Shown piece after piece: positions 1 through 5,602 of a stretch of 5,907 nucleotides of DNA (positions are counted from its first letter, which is position 1; each line of letters begins with the position of its first letter). This DNA comes from Thermoleophilia bacterium. GTDB taxonomy: Bacteria; Actinomycetota; Thermoleophilia; Gaiellales; SKUG01. Under the pieces are notes generated by a model. It was not told the DNA's origin, ran no database searches, and saw nothing but the letters and a program-made list of their open reading frames with translations. The stretch lies in the NCBI GenBank assembly GCA_025964455.1, contig JAOPYU010000037.1, forward strand, positions 1 to 5,907. Reading direction: 5' to 3'. A program made the translations under genes and the position numbers.

Positions 1-843
1 GCGGCCGAACGGGCCGCCGCAGCTGCCGCCGCCGCCGCGACGCGTCGTCCCCACGTGCTGCTCGACCCGGACCTCGCCTCGCGCACCGATGCGCCGAAGG
101 CCGGGATGCCCGACATGCCCGCGGAGGAGATCGCCGACCGCATCGTCGCGACGCTCCTGCAGGGCAGCGGCCCGATCCTGCTCTGCGTCCCGGGTACCCT
201 CGGCGCGGCCTACCAGACGACGATGCTGTCGGTTGCCCGCGCGGTCGTTCGCTCGATCGGCGGCCCCGTCTCGGTCGCATCGATCCCGTACCCGAACGGC
301 ATCAAGGACGTCGTCACGCGGTTCTTCCACATCGGCACCGAGCCCGCCCACAACGTGCTCGCCCACGTCCTGCGGAAGCTGCACGCCGCGGCGCCGCAGC
401 GACCGATCCTGCTGACGGGCGAGAGCCAGGGCGCCTGGCTGATCGCCGACACGCTGCGTGAGGACCCCACCCTGGCCGCGGCCGTGACGCGCATCGCCAT
501 GTTCGCGAAGCCGGGATTCGTCACGCTGCCCCCGTCGATCGGCAGCGCGCGCGACGGCGCCGCCCTGCTCGCGGCCACCCCCGGTGGCAGCGACGGCATC
601 CTCCAGTTCGTCCACACAGACGACATCGTCCCGAGCCTGTTCCGCCGCCTCGGCCCACACGTGCTCGCCGGCTACGTCCGCGGGTTCGGTGAGCTGCTCG
701 CGGGCGGGCAGTTCGGATACTCGCCCCACCACTACGACGCGCACGGCATGGAAGCGGCACGCTGGCTGCTGCTCGGGCAGCGCCCCGCGGCCGACCCGGT
801 GCACGAATCCGGGACGCATCCCACGCACGCACCGATCGCCTGA
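1..843 (+). CDS. alpha/beta-hydrolase, cutinase/PE-PPE-like serine esterase (5' partial)
   Basis: Probable serine hydrolase; the natural substrate cannot be told from sequence. Counting from the GTG at 55, a hydrophobic strand plus turn (ILLCVPGTLG, residues 41-50) is followed by YPNGI (79-83), the nucleophile elbow TGESQGAW (121-128, Ser124 in G-x-S-x-G), an acidic loop HTDDIVP (187-193, Asp189 or Asp190) and a late His cluster YSPHHYDAHG (222-231). This is the Ser-Asp-His order of cutinase-like and PE-PPE-type hydrolases, with the S-Q-G-A elbow usual there. The start is uncertain. The frame is open and GC3-biased back to base 1, encoding an Ala-rich stretch, so the gene probably begins outside the window. 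Inside it, GTG 55 has no Shine-Dalgarno, while ATG 106 has GAAGG at 96-100 with 5-nt spacing. No signal peptide is visible. Followed by about 200 non-coding bases, so not obviously part of the sdh operon. The hydrolase fold call is fairly firm; the subfamily is tentative. Confidence 0.72.
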   Translation, partial: AAERAAAAAAAAATRRPHVLLDPDLASRTDAPKAGMPDMPAEEIADRIVATLLQGSGPILLCVPGTLGAAYQTTMLSVARAVVRSIGGPVSVASIPYPNGIKDVVTRFFHIGTEPAHNVLAHVLRKLHAAAPQRPILLTGESQGAWLIADTLREDPTLAAAVTRIAMFAKPGFVTLPPSIGSARDGAALLAATPGGSDGILQFVHTDDIVPSLFRRLGPHVLAGYVRGFGELLAGGQFGYSPHHYDAHGMEAARWLLLGQRPAADPVHESGTHPTHAPIA

Positions 844-933
844 GGGCGACGCTGCGATTGCTGGAACTTCCGCTGCTGGAGCGACGTCCGGCCTCCGTGG
901 GTACGCCGCGCCGCTAGGGCGAGTCAGGGCGCC

Positions 934-959
934 TTTACACACAGATCGCGTGCTAGGTT
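934..959 (+). promoter_or_regulatory. candidate promoter of the sdh operon
   Basis: This is a small AT-richer island in the otherwise GC-rich leader. TTTACA (934-939) resembles a -35 box and TAGGTT (954-959) fits the actinobacterial -10 pattern TAnnnT. The spacer is only 14 nt, shorter than the usual 17-18, so either the -35 is not used or the promoter is weak or activator-dependent. The -10 box runs straight into a perfect palindrome at 957-966. It would give a leader of roughly 75 nt before the sdhA start. Inference from pattern only. Confidence 0.3.
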
Positions 960-966
960 CGCGAAC
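957..966. promoter_or_regulatory. palindrome GTTCGCGAAC overlapping the candidate -10
   Basis: This is a perfect 10-bp inverted repeat placed across the end of the candidate -10 box. A near copy, GTTCG-T-CGAAC, lies at 1018-1028 just upstream of the sdhA ribosome-binding site. The shared half-site (GTTCG/CGAAC) in one leader suggests an operator pair for a dimeric repressor. It is not the mycobacterial LexA box, which has the half-sites in the opposite order around a 4-nt gap. Short GC-rich palindromes also arise by chance. Confidence 0.25.
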
Positions 967-1017
967 GGTCTCCCACGTGCGCGCGTCACTGCGCGACCGC
1001 GCGGGCAGACCTGTCGA

Positions 1018-1028
1018 GTTCGTCGAAC
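1018..1028. promoter_or_regulatory. second GTTCG-T-CGAAC palindrome in the sdhA leader
   Basis: Five-base arms surround a single central T, one base before the sdhA Shine-Dalgarno. It matches the half-sites of the palindrome at 957-966. A one-base centre rules out an RNA hairpin of the full arms, so a protein-binding site is the more likely meaning if it has any. Candidate only. Confidence 0.2.
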
Positions 1029-1034
1029 GAGAGG
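1029..1034 (+). promoter_or_regulatory. ribosome-binding site deciding the sdhA start
   Basis: GAGAGG ends 6 nt before GTG 1041, which is good spacing. An in-frame TTG at 1035 would directly abut this motif and could not use it, so GTG 1041 is the preferred start. Confidence 0.7.
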
Positions 1035-1040
1035 TTGATC

Positions 1041-2735
1041 GTGATCGCAACGCATGACGTCGTCATCGTCGGTGCCGGGCTTGCCGGCATGCGCGCAGCA
1101 GTCGAAGCTGCCCGTGGTGGCGTGGACGTCGCCGTCGTCACCAAGCTGCACCCCGTGCGTTCGCACTCGGGCGCAGCGGAGGGCGGGATCAACGTCGCCC
1201 TCGGCAACGTCACCGACGACTCCACCGAGGGCCACACCTACGACACGGTGAAGGGCTCCGACTACCTCGCCGACCAGGACGCCGCCCGCATCATGTGCGA
1301 GGCCGCCGTCGGTGACATCCTCGAGCTCGAGAACATGGGCTGCTTCTTCAGCCGCCTGCCCAACGGTCGCATCGCGCAGCGTCCGTTCGGCGCCGCAGGC
1401 CGCCCGCGCACCGCCTTCGCGGCGGACATCACCGGCCACGTGCTGCTCCACGTCATGTACGAGCAGCTGCTCAAGCACGGCGTGAAGGTGTACGAGGAGT
1501 TCTTCGGCATCGACCTGGTGCTCGACGCCAACGGCGAGTGCATCGGCGTGTCGAGCTGGGACATCCAGAACGGCGGCGTCAAGACCGTGCTCGGCAACGC
1601 CACCGTGATCTGCACCGGCGGCATGGGACGCATGTACCACGGCACGACCAACGCCTTCGCGTGCACCGGCGACGGCATGGCGATGGCGTTCCGCGCCGGC
1701 GCGCCGCTCAAGGACATGGAGTTCATGCAGTTCCACCCGACGACGCTCAAGTCGAACGGCGTGCTGATCACCGAGGGCTGCCGCGGCGAGGGCGGCGTGC
1801 TGCGCAACGCCAACGGCGAGCGCTTCATGAAGCACTACGCGCCGAACGCCATGGAGCTCGCGAGCCGCGACGTCGTGAGCCGCGCGGAGTGGACCGAGAT
1901 CATGTCCGGGCGCGGCGTCGACGGGTGCGTGCTGCTCGATCTCACGCACCTGGGCGCCGACAAGATCAACCGCGTGCTCCCGGGAAGCCGCGAGCTCGCG
2001 CTCGACTACGCCGGCGTGGATGCGATCGACGAGCCGATCCCCGTCCGACCGGGTGCCCACTACCAGATGGGCGGGGTCCACACGGACGTCACCGGCCGCA
2101 CCCCGCTGCCCGGCCTCTGGGCCTCCGGCGAAGCGGCATGCGTCTCGGTGCACGGCGCGAATCGCCTCGGCGGCAACTCGCTGCTCGAGGCCGTGGTCTA
2201 CGGACGCATCTCGGGCGAGAACGCCGCTCGGGACGTGAAGGGCAAGCAGCGTCCCGATCCCGCTGCCGCCGCTGCGTCGATCGCGAGGACCGAGGCGAAG
2301 GTCAAGGCGATGTTCTCGGCCACCGGCCCACGCCCCGACGAACTGCGCGAAGGCCTGGCCGAGACCATGTACGCCAACTGCGGCGTGTTCCGTACCGGCG
2401 AGAGCATGGGCCTGGCAGTGACGCGCATCGCCGAGCTGCGAACCGCCTACGACGAGGGCGTGCTGGTCCAGGACAAGGGCAACGTCTTCAACAACGACCT
2501 CACGTACGCGTTCGAGGTCGGCATGCTCCTCGAGATGGGCGACGTGCTCGCACGCTGCGCGCTCGAGCGAGAGGAGAGCCGCGGTGGCCACACGCGACTC
2601 GACTTCACCGAGCGCGATGACGAGAAGTGGCTGAAGCACTCGATGGCGACGCGCGAGATCGATGATCCGAAGATCAAGCTCGACACGCACCCCGTGACCA
2701 TCACGGACTACCAGCCCGCAATCCGCACGTACTAG
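1041..2735 (+). CDS. sdhA: succinate dehydrogenase / fumarate reductase flavoprotein subunit
   Basis: Catalytic subunit of complex II: oxidises succinate to fumarate, or the reverse, and passes electrons to SdhB; expected on the cytoplasmic face of the membrane. The 564-residue product is close to the usual length of about 580. The Rossmann motif GAGLAG is at 11-16. [10 protein letters not shown] follows, with His42 the expected site of covalent FAD attachment. Substrate-site residues are His232 (HPTT), Arg276 or Arg281 (RDVVSR), His340 (HYQMGG) and Arg375 (GANRLGGNS). The C-terminus IRTY matches the end of E. coli SdhA. There is no twin-arginine signal, unlike the periplasmic MfrA of Wolinella and Campylobacter. 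Glu47 lies where E. coli FrdA has Glu49 and SdhA has Gln50. GTG 1041 is chosen on the strength of its ribosome-binding site; TTG 1035 is the alternative. First gene of the operon, 15 nt before sdhB. Confidence 0.96.
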   Translation: MIATHDVVIVGAGLAGMRAAVEAARGGVDVAVVTKLHPVRSHSGAAEGGINVALGNVTDDSTEGHTYDTVKGSDYLADQDAARIMCEAAVGDILELENMGCFFSRLPNGRIAQRPFGAAGRPRTAFAADITGHVLLHVMYEQLLKHGVKVYEEFFGIDLVLDANGECIGVSSWDIQNGGVKTVLGNATVICTGGMGRMYHGTTNAFACTGDGMAMAFRAGAPLKDMEFMQFHPTTLKSNGVLITEGCRGEGGVLRNANGERFMKHYAPNAMELASRDVVSRAEWTEIMSGRGVDGCVLLDLTHLGADKINRVLPGSRELALDYAGVDAIDEPIPVRPGAHYQMGGVHTDVTGRTPLPGLWASGEAACVSVHGANRLGGNSLLEAVVYGRISGENAARDVKGKQRPDPAAAAASIARTEAKVKAMFSATGPRPDELREGLAETMYANCGVFRTGESMGLAVTRIAELRTAYDEGVLVQDKGNVFNNDLTYAFEVGMLLEMGDVLARCALEREESRGGHTRLDFTERDDEKWLKHSMATREIDDPKIKLDTHPVTITDYQPAIRTY

Positions 2736-2750
2736 AAGAGGGGCAGCACC

Positions 2751-4118
2751 ATGCTGGTCAAGCTCAAGATCTGGCGCCAGACGCCCAAGGAAGACGGCAC
2801 GTTCGCGCGTGAGCTCGTCGACTTCGAGGTCGAGACGTTCGAGGAGGCGACGCTGCTCGACTGCCTCGACTCCATCAAGCACTACCAGGACGGCACCCTC
2901 GCCTACCGCAAGAGCTGCCGCATGGCGATCTGCGGCTCGTGCGGCATGCGCATGGACGGACGCGCCGTCCTCGCCTGCAAGACGCCGATGAAGGAGCTCG
3001 CGGCGAAGGGCCGCGTCCCCGTCATCGCACCGATGGGCAACATGCCGGTCATGCGCGACCTCGTCACTGACATGTCGGACTTCTGGCAGAAGGTCCGCGC
3101 CATGACGCCGTGGCTGACCCGCGCCAAGGGCGACATGCCCACCGACGGCCGCGAGTTCCTCGTCAGCCCGGAGGAGCAGCAGAAGATCACCAAGGAGACC
3201 ATGTGCATCATGTGCGGGTGCTGCGTCTCCGAGTGCAACTCGATGGAGGCCGATCCCGCGTTCCTCGGACCGGCGGCGCTCGCCAAGGGATACCGCTTCG
3301 TCGGTGACGTGCGCGACACCCGCACCCGCGAGCGCCTCGACCAGTACAACGGCGAGCACGGCGTGTGGGACTGCACGCGCTGCTACTTCTGCAACGAGCG
3401 CTGCCCCAAGGGCGTCGATCCTCGCGATGCGATCGCCAAGCTCGGCGCTGCGATGTTCGACCACGGCATCACGAGTGACCGCGGCGCCAAGCACGCGCAG
3501 GTGTTCGTCGACTCGACCAAGGGTCAGGGCCCGGTGCCCGGCAGCTTCGGCATCCCGGTGCCTGGCTCGGAGATCCTCTACAACGGTCACCTGTCCGAGA
3601 CGGCGCTCATCCCGCTCACGCTCGGCATCCCGACAGCCCTCACGCCCAACTGGGCGGGCATGGGCATCAAGCTCGGCCGCAAGGGCAAGGTGCCGCCGCC
3701 GTGGCACGGTGCGCTGCACCGCGTGAAGGGCCTCGACGAGGTGCGTCGACTGTGGCGCATCCTCGAGGGCGAGGAGACCGTGAACCGCCGCGGCGGCGAC
3801 CTCGAGGAGCCGGCCTCGCCGCTCCCGCCGAACATCGCGCAGAGTGTCGTGCGCCAGTTCGGCCCCGAGGCGATCCTCGAGCGGACCGGTGCCGTGGTCA
3901 GCGCCGACGACAACGCAGGTGGCGGCAAGCTGCCGCCCGACCAGGTCAACCTCGCCGACTACTACGGGGACGCGACCGTCGTGCAGCAATTCGTCGCTGA
4001 CGGCGGGCTCGAGCGTGACCACGGGCTGGCCGGCCCCGCACCAACCGAATACGCTGCCCAGCAGGCAGCGACGATCGACGCCCACGGCTCCCGCCCGGGC
4101 GAGACCAAGGACAAGTGA
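2751..4118 (+). CDS. sdhB: class-E succinate dehydrogenase iron-sulfur subunit with long C-terminal extension
   Basis: Electron-transfer subunit between SdhA and SdhE. The N-terminal plant-type ferredoxin domain (about 1-110) holds the [2Fe-2S] ligands Cys56, Cys61, Cys64 and Cys76 (SCRMAICGSC). The C-terminal ferredoxin domain has CIMCGCCVSEC (Cys152, 155, 158, 162, with an additional Cys157 and no Pro after the last Cys) and CTRCYFCNERCP (Cys208, 211, 214, 218). In ordinary SdhB the second position of this last motif is not Cys and the site carries [3Fe-4S]; here all four are Cys, so a second [4Fe-4S] is predicted, the mark of class-E enzymes. At 455 residues it is about 200 longer than typical SdhB (240-260). 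Residues about 258-340 form a conserved-looking Gly/Pro-rich tail (GKVPPPWHGALHRVKGLDEV near 312-331), and about 341-455 look linker-like and polar. The ribosome-binding site AAGAGGGG (2736-2743) is 7 nt before the ATG. The stop overlaps the sdhE start (GTGA). Confidence 0.95.
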   Translation: MLVKLKIWRQTPKEDGTFARELVDFEVETFEEATLLDCLDSIKHYQDGTLAYRKSCRMAICGSCGMRMDGRAVLACKTPMKELAAKGRVPVIAPMGNMPVMRDLVTDMSDFWQKVRAMTPWLTRAKGDMPTDGREFLVSPEEQQKITKETMCIMCGCCVSECNSMEADPAFLGPAALAKGYRFVGDVRDTRTRERLDQYNGEHGVWDCTRCYFCNERCPKGVDPRDAIAKLGAAMFDHGITSDRGAKHAQVFVDSTKGQGPVPGSFGIPVPGSEILYNGHLSETALIPLTLGIPTALTPNWAGMGIKLGRKGKVPPPWHGALHRVKGLDEVRRLWRILEGEETVNRRGGDLEEPASPLPPNIAQSVVRQFGPEAILERTGAVVSADDNAGGGKLPPDQVNLADYYGDATVVQQFVADGGLERDHGLAGPAPTEYAAQQAATIDAHGSRPGETKDK

Positions 4119-5014
4119 GCAGTTCCATGAAGAAGGTCGCCTACTACGCCGGATGCCTCGCGAGCCTGAGCGCCAAGGAGCTCGACAGCTCCACGCGCGC
4201 CCTCGCCCCGCAGCTCGACCTCGAGCTCGTCGACATGCCCAAGGCCACGTGCTGTGGCGCCGGGGACATCCACGAGGCCAAGCCCGACTTCTACCTCCAC
4301 CTCAACGCGCGCGTACTGAGCCAGGCGGAGCAGATGGGCGTGGACACGCTCATGACGATCTGCAACGTCTGCACGCTCAACCTGCGGCAGGCGAACCAGC
4401 GCATGCAGGGTGACGAGGCCGTGCGCGAGCGGGTCAACAAGCACCTGATGGAAGCGGGCGTCGAGCCGTACCACGGCACCGTCGACGTCCAGCACTTCCT
4501 CTGGCTCATCACGACGGGCGACCGCTACGAGCGGCTCAAGACCGTCGCGGGTGGTCGCCTGACCGGCATGAAGATCGCGCCGTTCTACGGCTGCCAGATC
4601 CTGCGCCCGAGCAAGATCCTCGGCTTCGAGGATCCGGACAGCCCCCAGAGCCTCGAGAAGATCATCGAGGCCTGCGGCGGCACGCCGATCGACTACCCCG
4701 CCAAGCTCAAGTGCTGCGGCTTCCCGATCGTGCTCGCCCGCGAGAGCGTCGCCCTCAACGAGGTGACCCAGCCGCTCGAGCAGGCCAAGGAGCGCGGCGC
4801 CGACCTGATCGTCACGCCGTGTCCGCTCTGCCACCTGTCACTCGACGCGTGGCAGGGCAAGGCCGAGAAGCAGAACGGCAAGAAGTTCGACATGCCGACC
4901 CTGCACATGTCCCAGCTCATCGGCCTCGCGGCCGGCCTCGAGTCGAGCGAGCTGAAGTTCCAGCGGCACGTCACGCCGGTCGGCAAGAAGATCCAGGACG
5001 CCATCGTCCGCTGA
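4115..5014 (+). CDS. sdhE: HdrB-like twin-CCG cysteine-rich subunit of class-E succinate dehydrogenase
   Basis: Third subunit, standing in for the haem-containing SdhC/SdhD. It is homologous to heterodisulfide reductase subunit B and to the SdhE/MfrE subunit of class-E complex II; it is not the unrelated FAD-assembly factor also called SdhE. The 299 residues contain two complete CCG motifs: Cys14, Cys46-Cys47-Gly48, Cys83-x2-Cys86; and Cys160, Cys200-Cys201-Gly202, Cys236-x2-Cys239. In HdrB such motifs bind non-cubane [4Fe-4S] clusters. Here they would relay electrons to the membrane quinone, presumably menaquinone (inference). No transmembrane helix is seen; membrane contact in this family is thought to use amphipathic segments. 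GTG 4115 overlaps the sdhB stop as GTGA, with AAGGA at 4107-4111 only 3 nt upstream. ATG 4127, giving MKKVAYYAGC, is an alternative start; coupling favours the GTG only slightly. Confidence 0.92.
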   Translation: MSSSMKKVAYYAGCLASLSAKELDSSTRALAPQLDLELVDMPKATCCGAGDIHEAKPDFYLHLNARVLSQAEQMGVDTLMTICNVCTLNLRQANQRMQGDEAVRERVNKHLMEAGVEPYHGTVDVQHFLWLITTGDRYERLKTVAGGRLTGMKIAPFYGCQILRPSKILGFEDPDSPQSLEKIIEACGGTPIDYPAKLKCCGFPIVLARESVALNEVTQPLEQAKERGADLIVTPCPLCHLSLDAWQGKAEKQNGKKFDMPTLHMSQLIGLAAGLESSELKFQRHVTPVGKKIQDAIVR

Positions 5015-5151
5015 TGCGACGGCTCTCCGCAGTTGCCGGCGCCGTCGTGACGGGTGCGTTCTCGCTTCTCGCGACGGTGGCCGGTGCGGTCCGGCGCGGA
5101 CGCGGCGGCGACCCGGACGCCGCGGACGACGAAGCGACCCCCGGCCGCTGA
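5014..5151 (+). CDS. 45-residue single-helix membrane peptide, coupled to sdhE (putative)
   Basis: An ORF of 45 codons whose ATG shares its A with the sdhE stop (TGATG), the classic arrangement for translational coupling by termination-reinitiation. It has no good Shine-Dalgarno of its own; the nearest purine run is about 17 nt upstream. The product starts MRRL, then has an uncharged small and hydrophobic stretch from about residue 4 to 28 with several small-xxx-small spacings (Ala/Gly), then RRGRGG and an acidic tail ending TPGR. That reads as one transmembrane or membrane-inserted helix with positive flanks. Because the operon encodes no SdhC/SdhD, a role as membrane tether or accessory subunit is tempting, but it is inference. 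GC-rich DNA often yields Ala/Gly-rich chance ORFs, and GC3 here (roughly 80%) looks lower than in sdhA, sdhB and sdhE. Confidence 0.45.
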   Translation: MRRLSAVAGAVVTGAFSLLATVAGAVRRGRGGDPDAADDEATPGR

Positions 5152-5152
5152 G

Positions 5153-5165
5153 CCCCCGATGGGGG
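5153..5165 (+). terminator. short GC hairpin just after the sdh operon (weak terminator candidate)
   Basis: CCCCC-GAT-GGGGG gives a perfect 5-bp stem with a 3-nt loop, starting one base after the stop codon of the 45-codon ORF. No T-run follows, so it is not a canonical intrinsic terminator. Tract-less hairpins are often proposed as terminators in actinobacteria. Weak support. Confidence 0.25.
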
Positions 5166-5256
5166 AAGGTCCGAGGCCCGACGGGCGACCGGATGCAGCA
5201 GCGATGCCTGGTCGAACGGGGGACGAACGACGGGGCGACTGCGGCTCCAGGCGTGG

Positions 5257-5289
5257 TGCCCGGCGGACCCCGGACCAAGGGTTCGGGCA
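5257..5289 (+). terminator. TGCCCG/CGGGCA hairpin (terminator candidate)
   Basis: TGCCCG (5257-5262) pairs with CGGGCA (5284-5289) across a 21-nt loop that contains a further possible ACCC/GGGT pairing. There is no T-tract. It lies between the last forward ORF and the repeat array, where sdh transcription is expected to end. Pattern-based candidate only. Confidence 0.2.
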
Positions 5290-5340
5290 TCGCCCCTGAT
5301 AGACGCCGACGCCGGCCGATTCCTGTACTCGAGACCGGTT

Positions 5341-5570
5341 GGCCCGACTGAACTGACCTGACGTATCCGGGGGATCACTCAGATCGAATCAGTCGACATG
5401 GCGGCGGCTCGACAGCGGTCCGGCCCGACTGAACTGATCTGACGTATCCGGGGGATCACTCAGATCGAATCAGTCGACATGGCGGCGGCTCGACAGCGGT
5501 CCGGCCCGACTGAACTGACCTGACGTATCCGTGGGATCACTCAGATTGAATCAGTCGAGATGGCGGCGGC
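5341..5570. repeat. 81-bp tandem repeat array, 2.8 copies, each with a long interrupted hairpin
   Basis: Units begin at 5341, 5422 and 5503, an exact 81-bp period. Units 1 and 2 differ at one base (C/T at 5357/5438). Unit 3 carries at least three substitutions and loses identity after about 5570. In each unit a palindrome spans 51 nt (5345-5395, 5426-5476, 5507-5557): outer arms CGACTGA/TCAGTCG, a 3x3 internal bulge, inner arms GAYCTGA/TCAGATC, another 3x3 bulge, then ATCC/GGAT closing a 3-nt loop. Unit 2 pairs perfectly in all three stems; units 1 and 3 have mismatches in the inner stem. The 5' arm is itself three pentamers of the form nCTGA, which put TGA stops in all three forward frames, and the TCA triplets of the 3' half do the same on the reverse strand, so the array is non-coding. 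It lies between convergent sdh and asd genes. Possible roles include bidirectional termination, RNA end protection or a REP/MIRU-like mobile repeat. No T-tract is present. Confidence 0.93.
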
Positions 5571-5602
5571 GGAGCAGTGCGGCGGACCGGCGCTGGCGGC
5601 GC
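5571..5602. other. spacer between repeat array and asd stop
   Basis: These 32 bases still show faint similarity to the end of the 81-bp unit, then pass into the asd stop codon. GGAGC (5571-5575) can pair with GCTCC (5606-5610) across the stop, a weak candidate for an asd terminator stem on the reverse strand. No gene is seen. Confidence 0.35.

Larger units (their letters stand above)
5152..5340. other. non-coding interval after the sdh operon
   Basis: No credible gene is seen here. Reading frames on both strands give Arg/Ala/Gly/Pro-rich chance sequence with no motif or ribosome-binding site. It contains small GC-rich hairpins (5153-5165, 5176-5186 and 5257-5289) that may terminate the sdh transcript. 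The last dozen bases (about 5328-5340) resemble the tail of the 81-bp unit that follows, suggesting a decayed extra copy. Confidence 0.5.

Noticed and set aside
957..966. LexA (SOS) box.
   Set aside because: The actinobacterial LexA site has CGAAC before GTTCG with a 4-nt gap; here the order is reversed and there is no gap.
1035..1040. TTG 1035 as the sdhA start.
   Set aside because: It directly abuts the GAGAGG ribosome-binding site with no spacing; GTG 1041 has 6-nt spacing and starts the same frame.
1538..2620. A 360-codon forward frame inside sdhA.
   Set aside because: Arg-rich, out-of-phase translation of sdhA with no domain; sdhA itself is unmistakable.
924..4085. A 1053-codon stop-free reading frame on the reverse strand across sdhA and sdhB.
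   Set aside because: It is antisense to two certain genes lying in the same phase. Its product is the Arg/Ala/Val/His/Asp-rich composition typical of an antisense frame in high-GC DNA, with no motif. It is a base-composition artefact.
4838..5290. A 150-codon reverse ORF covering the end of sdhE and the downstream spacer.
   Set aside because: Antisense to the C-terminal third of sdhE, Arg-rich, with no recognisable motif.
5054..5299. An 81-codon forward ORF after sdhE.
   Set aside because: Arg/Pro/Gly-rich chance sequence with no ribosome-binding site or hydrophobic pattern. It overlaps the better placed 45-codon ORF that is coupled to sdhE.
5341..5570. CRISPR array as an explanation for the repeats.
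   Set aside because: The whole 81-bp period is repeated, including the parts that would have to be unique spacers. There are no variable spacers and no cas genes.
5341..5570. Protein-coding tandem repeat (81 bp equals 27 codons).
   Set aside because: Stops occur in all six frames of every unit.
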